A stretch of DNA of 64,000 nt from Primulina eburnea (lineage: Eukaryota > Streptophyta > Magnoliopsida > Lamiales > Gesneriaceae), in contig NC_133101.1 of assembly GCF_022965805.1 (NCBI RefSeq), forward strand, positions 16,587,054 to 16,651,053, read 5' to 3'. Below are positions 35,724 to 46,227 of the stretch, piece after piece. Both the position numbers and the translations under genes were made by a program. Each line of letters starts with the position of its first letter. Position 1 is the stretch's first letter. Under the pieces are notes generated by a model, which saw only the letters and a list, made by a program, of their open reading frames with translations, was not told the origin of the DNA and did not search any database.

Positions 35724-37705
35724 CTATTTAGGTCCACTCCTTATCATTTCTTTAGGAACCCACATTTGCACAATTCTAGGTGACCTTGTACTTCGGGTAT
35801 CCAAAGCGGCGTGTGCGACAGAAGGTCTGCTATTTCTAACAGAATGCATCTTAGAATGTTGTTCTTCCGTTATGTTTTTGTTGTTTGATCTGTATCTCTT
35901 CTGAACAGGTCTAGAATTATAGTGCTGGTAGTTTTTAACTTTCATGGGGGTTGTCCTCCTGAGTTGAATCCTCTGCTGGATCCAGGACTCTGGTGAACTC
36001 TTCCCTTAGGTTCAATATAACCCAGACCATAATGCTTCTTTCTGTTAGTCTGATCTACATTCTTTTCAATTCGAACAATTGGTACTTCAGGTTCATATAC
36101 CACACTGAATTTGACAAAGTGAATGAATTTCCCATTGCCTTTATATATCTCTAGCTTTGCACTTGTTTCAGAAGTGTTTTCATTATTGCTGAATCTGAGA
36201 CCATTACTGTCACAGGATTGCTTCTGCAATTCTTGCATCTTCTCTAAGGAAACAGAAGACTTGTTCCATGCATTTACAAAAACATATAGCTTTTGGTTTT
36301 CAGATCTCATTGTTTGGTAGACTGCATTCACTCTTTCATTCTCAGTTCTTAACTTACTCATCTCAAATTTTGAATCATTGCAGCTATTTTCTTGCAAGCA
36401 AGTGAACTTACTGACTTGATTCTTTAAGTCTTGATTTTCAATCTTAACTTCCTCGAATGATTGAGAAAGTCTCGAGTACTCTTCCATCATGTTATGCAGT
36501 GCTTTAATAAAATCAGTTCGTGTAAATTCGTCAGATTCAAAGTCAAGTACCTCTCTAGATGTCGAGGTTGGTTCAATATCTGCCATGAGACATTTGATAT
36601 CTTCTGCATCACTTTCGCTGGAATGACTTTCTGAGTCAGAAGACTCAGAGCTAGAGTCCGCCCATTAGATTTGCTTTCCTCAGCAATCATTGCTTTGCGG
36701 TCTCTTCTGTATTTGTTGTCATTCCTTTTGTATTCCTTTTTCTTTGGTCATCCTTCTTGGGCTTTGGACAACCAGCAACAAAGTGACCGATCTTTACACA
36801 GTTAAAGCACACCATGTCACCAGGTGGTGAATCTTTCTTGAAGTTCCGATTAGGGCTTTGGTAGGCTCGGTGATTCTTCTTCATGAATCTGGAGAATTTC
36901 TTCACAAAGAGAGATATAGCATCATTGCTGATCTTTTCAGCAGTCTTTTCACAAGTGCTCTCAATGATGGTAGCAGGACATGCTTGCGGAACAGCTACAG
37001 CAGCAGCAGCAACAACAGTAGTAGTAGTAATAGCAGCAAGAGCCTTTGTAGGTAGATTTGTTGAGGGCTCTTCTCCGCTTCTCACTTCCAGTTCGAACTC
37101 ATAGGCTTTTAAGTCAGGGAACAAGTCATGTAGCTCCAACTTGTTTAGATCTTTAGAGACTCTCATAGCCATTGTTTTAATGTCACATTCCCTGGGTAAA
37201 GCTCTCATCACCTTGAGTGATATTTCCCTGTTGACATACTCTTTACCAAGAGCTGCTAGTTCATTAACCAAACCGCTGAAACGTTCATCAAATTCATTAA
37301 GAGTTTCTCTAGCTTTCATTTTGAGATTCTCGAATTTCTGCATTGCTACAGACAGTTTATTCTCTTTCGTATGCACATTTCCTTCACAGATTTGGATGAG
37401 CTTCTCCCAAATCTCTTTAGCAGTAGACACATCTTGATCTTGCTGAAGGTATTTTTGTCGAGGGTTTTGTAAAGAATGTCATTTGCAACATTATCAATAT
37501 TGGCTTTCTTCTTATCTTCGCCAGTCCATTCACTTCCGTGCTTTTCAACAATTTGAAGCGCTCCCTCGGTAATGGCAACAGCAGTGTTAGATTTTAATAT
37601 CTTCAAAGGAACATCTGTGATGTCATACCACATGTCATCGTCTTGGGCTGCAAGAAGAGCTTGCGTCCAGATCTTCTAGTCATCAAAGTCTTTTTTTGAG
37701 AACAT
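35724..37705 (-). pseudogene. gag of the copia element, broken
   Basis: The likely start is ATG 37705 (MFSKKDF), chosen because it lies about 50 bases after the primer site and leads into the family sequence. A stop follows soon after. The UBN2/retrotran-gag core reads STAKEIWEKLIQICEGNVHT, KLSVAMQKFENLKMKARETL and DERFSGLVNELAALGKEY. The zinc knuckle is CFNCVKIGHFVAGC (36760-36800 region). A coiled-coil stretch follows (36586-35942: YSRLSQSFEEVKIENQDLKN). One-base indels and stops near 37430, 36690 and 36600 separate the pieces. Confidence 0.85.
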
Positions 37706-37757
37706 GTGAACCTTGATGAAGTGTGCCTAACTGTTGTAAATATAGAACAAAAAAAAC

Positions 37758-37773
37758 CTGCTCTGATACCAAT
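37758..37773 (-). other. Primer-binding site of the copia element
   Basis: The minus strand reads ATTGGTATCAGAGCAGG directly after the 5' LTR. This matches the initiator-methionine tRNA 3' end used by plant copia elements. Confidence 0.9.
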
Positions 37774-38812
37774 TGTTGAGGATCAATATATAGTTTAGGC
37801 AGGGTGAATAAACTCTTTCCTTTGACGGTCGATTTTTCAAAGGGTGCTAAAATCCTGTTAGAAATTATATCTATTCTTGTTTGAGAGTAAATCCTCCAGA
37901 TCACAATAAATAGTGCGGAAACGATCCAATGGAGTACGGTGAAACACAATAAAACACTAGGCAGTAGACAATGGTTGTTTATGGAAGTTTGAAGATAAAA
38001 TCTTCTACGTATCCCCTTCTTCTGTTTCCAGAAGATATCACTAAAAGACTTTGGTTTTTACAGTACAACACTTGTACACAACCACTTCAATAGGACTTAT
38101 CATTTGCCTACTGAAAATATTAGTTTCTCAACACAGTAAAACGAATGCAACAAAGTTCTGGAAAAGACTCTTTTCCAGATTACAAACTCTTCTCAAAGAT
38201 ATAGTAACGTGAATATGTTTGTAGAGAGAGTAAGAAACAATCAGCACAATATGATCTCAAAAGATCAGATAACTGATATGAAGCGTGTGCTGCTTTTCTG
38301 TAAATTGAGCTTGAAGATGATAAGTAGTTCCGAGTGCTCAAATCAACGTTCGTATGTTAAAGAATATGCTTGTAGTTTTTGGTAACTTATAAACGTCGTT
38401 GATCTTGCGTATATATAGAAGTCTTGAATCCAACGTCTATAAACAAAAAGACTTCTTTGACTTCTGATAAAATCAGCTTTATTACCTAAAAAGGTTCATG
38501 CAAAAAGTTTCAGACCAATTAGTCTTGTTTCATACCAAATTTGGTAAAACGTATTAAATGACTTGTTCAGCATTTAATAATGCATTAAATACTCGTACTT
38601 GGTAAAGTAACGGTAACATTGAATATAAGATCATTAGGTTCTGATTCAGTAGAAGTCAAGTTCCACTTCTGTTTTTCTAAATTGATAAGTACTCGAAGAG
38701 TAATGCTTTGTTAAGGCGATACGCGAACTTCTGCTTTTATACTATCTTGTGGTTTTACTAACGCGATCTACTGATTTTGACTATCATCACCACAATTAAA
38801 TTAAGTCTAACA
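37774..38812 (-). repeat. 5' LTR of the copia element
   Basis: 1039 bp. A GTATATATAG TATA-like motif lies around 38408-38418 (antisense of the printed strand). It is bounded on the right by TSD CTCGA (38813-38817). Confidence 0.92.
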
Positions 38813-38868
38813 CTCGACCCACAAAATACACAAATATTTTTCAATGTTTGTGCAGAGGATCCAGCCAT
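38813..38868 (-). pseudogene. LOG-like: LOG-like enzyme, 5' part (first 19 codons)
   Basis: ATG at 38866-38868 on the minus strand opens a short basic leader, then ICVFCGSSS, the N-terminal phosphate-binding strand found in LOG enzymes. The reading frame runs directly into the copia target duplication. The other side of the insertion (28242 downward) continues the same gene. Together the two parts give about 200 residues, the usual LOG length. The stop of the preceding cargo ORF is only about 210 bp upstream, so the two may once have shared a transcript. Confidence 0.85.
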
Positions 38869-39076
38869 GTTTTTACTTTCTTTTTGGTCTGTGAAAATAG
38901 AGAGAAAGATGAGAGATTTTATCGGGGTAATATATTATCATGACAAAACTATGGGTCACAGCTGTAAACAGAATAAACAGTAAAAACAATAATGACACAC
39001 ATGCATATAAACAGTAGTGTGATTGTGGCTCACAATTTTCCTCTAGTTTTACGTCCAGAAACAGCTTCAACGCCTT

Positions 39077-39728
39077 CTATGAGTCGAGGATATGCTTCCC
39101 ATCCAATTTTCTTATAAATTGGCAAACAGGGTCTTTTTTAGTCGGATTCTCAAGACTATTAAGTTGACGCTCATCTTGGAATTGTTTCCATAAACGGAGA
39201 AGTTCAATATGCACGTGTCCACTAAAATGCATCTCAAGAGTCAATAAGATGTTATCTGAAGACTCCTTACTCAGCCCATTCTTAATGAAACCATATTTAT
39301 CTTCTCTATTATTGGAAACATATCCCAAAGATCTACATCGTTTGTCACAAGTCCATCTTGCACACTTATGACAAACCCTTAACCTTTTGGCCCTTCGTTT
39401 TTTGGCATAAGTGCTTTTTCCTAATTCAGGCAAATACTGAATGAGCAATGATTGTGGAACTTCTCCTCTTAATTGGACTTTAGCTTCTATTACAAGACGA
39501 ATATCTTCTGGAATTCTTTTTTGCATTAGCAATCTCAATCTTTCACACCTACCTACATAAATTTTTCTTATAACATTTTCAGAAACAGAGGGAAAATATT
39601 TACAAATTTTTAAGAGAATTTCATTCATTTTGAAAAGAAAACAAATGATTTTTTTAATTTTTGTATCAGCAATTGTGGGAAACTGATTTAACCGACTGTG
39701 AGAGTCACGGAGTACCGTTATCCGCCAT
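39077..39728 (-). pseudogene. Unrecognised cysteine-containing cargo ORF in the env position
   Basis: An open frame with a likely ATG at 39728 (one-base frame slip shortly after it) and stop TAG at 39077, about 215 residues. A leucine-rich N-terminal half (MNEILLKICKYFPSVSENVI) is followed by a strongly basic patch and a compact Cys cluster (KKRRAKRLRVCHKCARW, then TCDKRCRSLG; C-x2-C-x4-C-x3-C). A polar tail ends WKQFQDERQLNSLE and FIRKLDG. The patch-plus-Cys arrangement recalls small nucleic-acid-binding proteins such as the cysteine-rich proteins of carlaviruses, but the spacing differs and I do not claim homology. It is not gag, pol or a standard Athila env. A splice-acceptor-like TTTATTTTCCAG precedes it. 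Confidence 0.55.
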
Positions 39729-39733
39729 TTAAC

Positions 39734-39746
39734 CTGGAAAATAAAA
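39734..39746 (-). promoter_or_regulatory. Candidate 3' splice site before the cargo ORFs
   Basis: The minus strand reads TTTATTTTCCAG with its AG at 39735-39734, six bases before the candidate ATG at 39728. Athila env-position ORFs are thought to be expressed from spliced RNA, so the site may serve that purpose. Confidence 0.4.
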
Positions 39747-39797
39747 ATATTAAGGAAACATGAAATAAAAACAAACAAAATTAAATGCAACATAAAA

Positions 39798-41860
39798 TTA
39801 AGGATCGGAAAGTAAAATAAACTCTTCTTGAAAGATTTCATTTTCAAAAAATGGTTTAAGCATTTGTCCATTTACTTTAAAAATATCGTCATTTTTAGGA
39901 TTTTCAATATCCACAACTCTATAAGGATACACATTCTTTACAGCATATGGACATGTCTATCTTGATCGTAATTTTCCTGAGAATATGTGAAGTCGAGAAT
40001 TACAAAGCAAAACTTTTTACCAATCTCAAAAGATTTTCTAAGAATTGTTTTATCATGAAATGATTTGATTTTTGCTTTATAAATCCTTGAATTCTCATAC
40101 GCGTCATTACTGAGTTCATCAAGTTCATTAAGTTGTAATTTGCGCAATTTATTGGCATCATCCATGCTTGAATTAAAAGTTTTGATCGCCCAATAAGCTC
40201 TATGTTCCAATTCCACAGGCAAATGACAATGTTTTCCGTAAACCAACCTATAGGGAGATATATTCAATGATTTTTTAAAAGCTGTTCGATATGCCCAAAG
40301 TGCATTATAAAGTCGTAGAGACCAATCTTTTCTATTTGGGTTAAGAGTTTTTTCCAAAATTTGTTTTATCTCCCTATTAGCTAATTCAACTTGTCCACTT
40401 GTTTGAGGATGATAAAGAGTAGTTATTTTGTGAGTAATACCATAATTTTTCATTAATGAAGAAAATTGTTTATTAACAAAATGAGTTCTCCCATCACTTA
40501 TCATGGCTCGAGAAATTCCAAATCTAATAAAAATATTTTCTTTCAAAAATTTGATGACGATTTTATGATCATTTGTTCGACATGAAATTACCTCTATCCA
40601 TTTGGAAACATAATCAACTGCAACTAAAATATACAAATATCCAAACGACGATGGAAAAGGTCTCATAAAATCAATTCCTCAACAGTCAAAGATTTCAATT
40701 TCAATGATAGGATTCAAAGGCATCATGTTTCTTTCTGAAACCGCACTCAATTTTTGACGATTTTCACAGATCTTGCAGATTTTGTGGGTGTCTTTGAACA
40801 AAGTGGGCTAATAAAATCCACACTGCAAGATTTTTGCAGCCGTTTTCTTTGTAGAAAAATGTCCTCCGCATGCTTCTGAATGACAATTTTAATGACACTA
40901 CTTACCTCATTGTCGTGTATGCAACTTCGAAAAATTTAATCTGTACAATACTTGAACAGATACGGATCATCCCAATAAAAGTTTTTTACATCATTCAAAA
41001 AATTTCTTTTATCTTGGGAACTCCATTGCGATGACATTTTTTCGGCCACAAGAAAATTTACTATGTTAGCAAACCAAGGTGTAGTAGTAACTGAAAATAG
41101 TTCATCATGAAAATTATCGTTAATTGGTGTCATTTCACAAGATGATCCTATTACTAGTCTCGATAAATAATTGGCTACTACATTCTCGATTCTTTTTTTT
41201 ATCTTTGATCAAAATATCAAATTCTTGGAGCAACAAAATCCATCGTATCAGTGGTGGCTTTGCATCCTGTTTGGTCAATAAATATCTAATAGCAGAAAGA
41301 TCAGTAAACACAATAGTCGTTGATCCAATCAAATAAGAACGAAATTTATCTAATGCAAATATTACAACTAGTAGTTTTTTTTAGTTGTAGAGTAATTCAT
41401 TTGAGCATTGTTTAAAGTTCTACTTGCATAATATATCACATAAGGCTTACCGTTTTTTCTTTGACCCAATACTGCATCGACTGCATAATCACTCGCGTCG
41501 CACATGATTTCAAATGGTAAAGATCAATCAGGAGGTTGCATGATAGGAGCCGATGTTAAATGTCGAATGATTTTATCAAAAGTATTTTGACATTCTTGAG
41601 TCCACTCAAATGTAGTGTCTTTTGTTAAGAGGTTACAAATGGGTTTAGAGATTAAACTAAAGTCCTTTATAAACCTCCTATAAAATGCAGCATTTCCCAA
41701 AAATGAGCGAATTTCTTTAATGGTTTTTGGAGGGGGTAAATTGGCAATGATATCAACTTTTGCTTTATTAACTTCAATTCTATGAGATGACACGACATGT
41801 CCCAAAACAATCCCAGAAGTAATCATGCAATGACATTTTTCTCAATTTAAAATAAGACCT
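39798..41860 (-). pseudogene. RNase H and integrase of the Athila-like element, 3' copy of a tandem duplication
   Basis: The minus strand reads the post-RT segment (SGIVLGHVVSSHRIEV, IKEIRSFLGNAAFYRRFIKD), RNase H ([20 protein letters not shown]), the pre-integrase YWDDPYLFKYC and the integrase core (YVSKWIEVISCRTNDHKIVI, ISDGRTHFVNKQF, SGQVELANREIKQILEKTLN). The C-terminus continues in another frame to TAA at 39798. The segment 39938-41860 is repeated almost identically at 41861-43781. Stops and frame changes are shared by both copies, so they predate the duplication. Confidence 0.88.
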
Positions 41861-43781
41861 TTACAACATATGGACATGTCTATCTTGATCGTAATTTTCC
41901 TGAGAATATGTGAAGTCGAGAATTACAAAGCAAAACTTTTTACCAATCTCAAAAGATTTTCTAAGAATTGTTTTATCATGAAATGATTTGATTTTTGCTT
42001 TATAAATCCTTGAATTCTCATACGCGTCATTACTGAGTTCATCAAGTTCATTAAGTTGTAATTTGAGCAATTTATTGGCATCATCCATGCTTGAATTAAA
42101 AGTTTTGATCACCCAATAAGCTCTATGTTCCAATTACACAGGCAAATGACAATGTTTTCCGTAAACCAACCTATAGGGAGACATATTCAATGATTTTTTA
42201 AAAGCTGTTCGATATGCCCAAAGTGCATTATAAAGTCGTAGAGACCAATCTTTTCTATTTGGGTTAAGAGTTTTTTCCAAAATTTGTTTTATCTCCCTAT
42301 TAGCTAATTCAACTTGTCCACTTGTTTGAGGATGATAAAGAGTAGTTATTTTGTGAGTAATACCATAATTTTTCATTAATGGAGAAAATTGTTTATTAAC
42401 AAAATGAGTTCTCCCATCACTTATCATGGCTCGAGAAATTCCAAATCTATTAAAAATATTTTCTTTCAAAAATTTGATGACGATTTTATGATCATTTGTT
42501 CGACATGAAATTACCTCTATCCATTTGGAAACATAATCAACTGCAACTAAAATATACAAATATCCAAACGACGATGGAAAAGGTCTCATAAAATCAATTC
42601 CTCAACATTCAAAGATTTCAATTTCAATGATAGGATTCAAAGGCATCATGTTTCTTTCTGAAACCGCACTCAATTTTTGACGATTTTCACAGATCTTGCA
42701 GATTTTGTGGGTGTCTTTGAACAAAGTGGGCTAATAAAATCCACACTGCAAGATTTTTGCAGCCGTTTTCTTTGTAGAAAAATGTCCTCCGCATGCTTCT
42801 GAATGACAAATTTAATGACACTACTTACCTCATTGTCGTGTATGCAACTTCGAAAAATTTAATCTGTACAATACTTGAACAGATACGGATCATCCCAATA
42901 AAAGTTTTTTACCTCATTCAAAAAATTTTTTTTATCTTGGGAACTCCATTGCGATGACATTTTTTCTGCCACAAGAATATTTACTATGTTAGCAAACCAA
43001 GGTGTAGTAGTAACTGAAAATAGTTCATCATGAAAATTATCGTTAATTGGTGTCATTTCACAAGATGATCCTATTACTAGTCTCGATAAATAATTGGCTA
43101 CTACATTCTCGATTCTTTTTTATGTTTGATCAAAATATCAAATTCTTGGAGCAACAAAATCCATCGTATCAGTGGTGGCTTTGCATCCTGTTTGGTCAAT
43201 AAATATCTAATAGCAGAAAGATCAGTAAACACAATAGTCGTTGATCCAATCAAATAAGAACGAAATTTATCTAATGCAAATATTACAACTAGTAGTTTTT
43301 TTTAGTTGTAGAGTAATTCATTTGAGCATTGTTTAAAGTTCTACTTGCATAATATATTACATAAGGCTTACCGTTTTTTCTTTGACCCAATACTGCACAG
43401 ACTGCATAATCACTTGTGTCGCACATGATTTCAAATGGTAAAGATCAATCAGGAGGTTGCATGATAGGAGCCGATGTTAAATGTCGAATGATTTTATCAA
43501 AAGCATTTTGACATTCTTGAGTCCACTCAAATGTAGTGTCTTTTGTTAAGAGGTTACAAATGGGTTTAGAGATTAAACTAAAGTCCTTTATAAACCTCCT
43601 ATAAAATTCAGTATTTCCCAAAAATGAGCGAATTTCTTTAATGGTTTTTGGAGGGGGTAAATTGGCAATGATATCAACTTTTGCTTTATCAACTTCAATT
43701 CTATGAGATGACACGACATGTCCCAAAACAGTCCCAGAAATAATCATGCAATGACATTTTTCTCAATTTAAAATAAGACCT
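41861..43781 (-). pseudogene. RNase H and integrase, 5' copy of the tandem duplication
   Basis: 1921 bp, about 99% identical by eye to 39938-41860 (1923 bp, offset 1923 then 1921). It carries the same RNase H, pre-integrase and integrase core. The integrase ends at the junction, lacking its C-terminal tail. Copy-specific differences include TAATTGGAACAT against CAATTGGAACAT near 42135 and a 2-bp deletion near 43122. Confidence 0.88.
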
Positions 43782-44535
43782 TTTTCCTCACATCTTTTTA
43801 AAACATTTTCCAAATTTTCAAGACAAGTATCAAATGTATTCCCAAAAACAGTTAAATCATCCATAAAAATCTCCAAACAATTTTCAACCATGTCGCTAAA
43901 AATTCTTAGCATACATCTTTGAAATGTCGTTGAGGCATTTCATAATCCAAATGACATTCTTCTGAATGCAAATGCTCCAAAAGGACATATGAATGTAGTT
44001 TTATCTTGATCTTCGAGTGCAATGGAAATTTGATAATAGCCTGAATATCCGTCAAGAAAACAGTAATAGGGATGACCTGCTACTCTTTCTAAAATTTGAT
44101 CCAAAAATGGAAATGGAAAATGATCTTTTCTAGTGGCGTCATTTAATTTTATATAATCAATACACATCCGCCAACTAGATGAAACTCGACTTGTTAACAA
44201 TTCACCTTTTTTTCATTTTTTATCAGTGTGATACCAGATTTTTTTGGAACTACTTGTGTTGGGCTTACCCACTTACTATCAGAAATAAGGTAGATAACTC
44301 CAAGATCAAGTAGTTTGAGAACTTCAGTTTTCACAACATCTTTCATGTGTGGATTTAATCTCATTTGTGGTTGTTGAGATTTTTCAGCATTTTCTTCTAA
44401 GTGAATTTTGTGAGTGCAAATTAGTGGATTGATGCCCTTGAGATATTTTAGTGTCCAACCAATTGTATTTTTATGTCTTTTAAGCATATCAAATAATTTA
44501 CCTTCTTGATCACTTGCTAGTTTGGAAGAAATCAC
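43782..44535 (-). pseudogene. Reverse transcriptase of the Athila-like element
   Basis: The minus strand reads LFDMLKRHKNTIGWTLKYLKGI, IHLEENAEKSQQPQMRLNP and WVSPTQVVPKKSGITL. A frame change near 44195 follows, then WRMCIDYIKLNDATRKDHF, FLDGYSGYYQI, FAFRRMSFGL with a stop, and the catalytic FMDD at 43856-43867. It continues into the duplicated block. The motif order is standard for gypsy RT. Confidence 0.9.
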
Positions 44536-45572
44536 CGGATATGTTTCACATACTTCAATTCTTCTAGCAAGGGTTTTAACTCCAACATGGGTGGTTCGTC
44601 TTTTTTATCATATTGTGCCTCGAATTCTTTCTCTGATCCTGGTAACGAGTGATACCTGATAAAATCATCAAGATCAATTTCAATATTTTCTTTAACAGTA
44701 TCACTTGAACAAATATCTAATTTGTCATGAGTACTCCCTTTTTGAATGTTTTCTTTCACAAGAGTTTCAATAAGATTTTCATCTTCACTTTCATCTCCTT
44801 TGTCATGTGGTTGCTTACAAAGATTAAAAACATTAAGCTCCAATGTCATGTTACCAAATGGCAACTTCATTATTCCATCCTACAATTTATAAGAGTATTA
44901 GAAGTTGCTAAAAATGGACGACCCAAAATTACAAGAATTTCATTACAAGCTTTGACAGGTTGTGTGTCTAAAACTTTGAAATCGACAGGATATACAAAGT
45001 TATCAACTTGGACCAAAACGTCTTCTACCATACTTATTGGCACTTTAACAGATCTATCGGCAAGTAAAAATGTTACTGAAGTAGGTTTTAACTCGCCTAA
45101 ATTGAGTTCTTGATAAACTGAATATGGAAGTAAAATTCACACTAGCTCCAAGATCAAGCAAGGATTTTTTAATTTGTTCTCCAATAATACATGAAATAGT
45201 AGGACAACCAAGGTCTTTATATTTCAAAATATTATTATTTTGAATGATTGCAGTTACTTGTTCAGCTAAAAATGCTTTCTTTTTCACATTCAATTTTCTT
45301 TTCACAGTGCACAAGTCTTTCAAAAATTTGGCATATGATGGTACCTGCTTTATTGCATCTAATAAAGGAATATTAACTTTTACTTGTTTAAAAATATCAT
45401 ATATATCATAATTCAAATTTGTTTTTTTTTTTTTTGTATTTTTCAATGCAAGAAGGAATGGTGGTAACACTGTCTGTTGATCCTTCTCTTCGCAAGTTAT
45501 GGGTTCCACTTCCTTACCCGTTGGAGTTGATTTATCATCATCTTCACAAGGTTCAAGAATGGATTTTTCCAC
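44532..45572 (-). pseudogene. Protease region of the Athila-like element
   Basis: The minus strand reads VPSYAKFLKDLCTVKRKLNV, GCPTISCIIGEQIKKSLLDL and GASVNF (protease DLGAS motif, Asp kept). After a frameshift near 45115 it continues as the second half (VDNFVYPVDFKVLDTQ-type sequence, ILGRPFLATSNTLI). The linker to RT begins at ATG 44870 (KLPFGNMTLELNVFNLCKQ). The linker is acidic and open for 112 codons. Confidence 0.8.
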
Positions 45573-46227
45573 AACCTTATCACTACAAGGGTAATAACAG
45601 ATTTTACCTGAGCCATTGGTTGAGTTTCAGAAGTTCCAGTTTGTGAATGATGATCCTTGGGATTAGCCTGTGGTTGTGAAGGAAATTTACCTTTTTCATG
45701 AACATTAAGTGCAGATGCAAAGTTAGCAAGAGTATCTTTCAGATCTGTCATGGTTTGAGCAGTTTGAGTATTGATGGACTCTTGCTTTGCAATGAAAGAA
45801 TTCAATGTATCTTCCAAATTTCTTTTAGGTGGAGGAACATAAGATGCATAATTTTAAAAAATTTGTTGATTTTGGAAATGTGGTTGTGAAAATTGTGCAG
45901 CATTATCATAACTCCAACTAAAATTTGGATGATTTCGCCAACCTGGATTGTAACTTTGAGAAAATAGTTCAAAACATTGGCTTGTTCATGGAGACATTCT
46001 TTAAAAGAGGACAAAGTGGGACAATTTTTTGTAGAATGATCACTTGTATCATAGATGTGACACACAATTTCTTGAACATAATTGATCATTCTTTTTCAAT
46101 TCGAGTGCTTCAACTTTTCTTGCCAAAGAGGTAAATCTAGCTTGGAGATCATGTTCATCTTTGAGGGTGTACATACCTCCACCATATGTGGGATATTGAA
46201 CCTTGTTTGATGGTTCGATTGTACCTA
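45573..46227 (-). pseudogene. gag C-terminal part of the Athila-like element
   Basis: From the CACTA junction downward: YPTYGGGMYTLKDEHDLQAR, the knuckle remnant CHIYDTSDHSTKNCP (second Cys replaced by Tyr), WRNHPNFSW, and a Gln/Asn-rich tail (KFPSQPQANPKDHHSQTG). Several one-base frame changes are present. Confidence 0.8.

Larger units (their letters stand above)
28243..38812 (-). mobile_element. Complete, inactive Ty1/copia retrotransposon (10.57 kb), Sirevirus-like
   Basis: Both LTRs are 1039 bp (28243-29281 and 37774-38812), with TGTTAG/CAACA-type ends and TSD CTCGA. The minus strand carries an initiator-Met primer site, gag with a CCHC knuckle, protease, integrase, RT and RNase H in copia order. 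A 2-3 kb tail then encodes a coiled-coil protein before the 3' LTR. The long size and extra tail ORF fit the SIRE/Maximus group. It was inserted into the LOG-like cargo of the Athila-like element. Confidence 0.92.
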
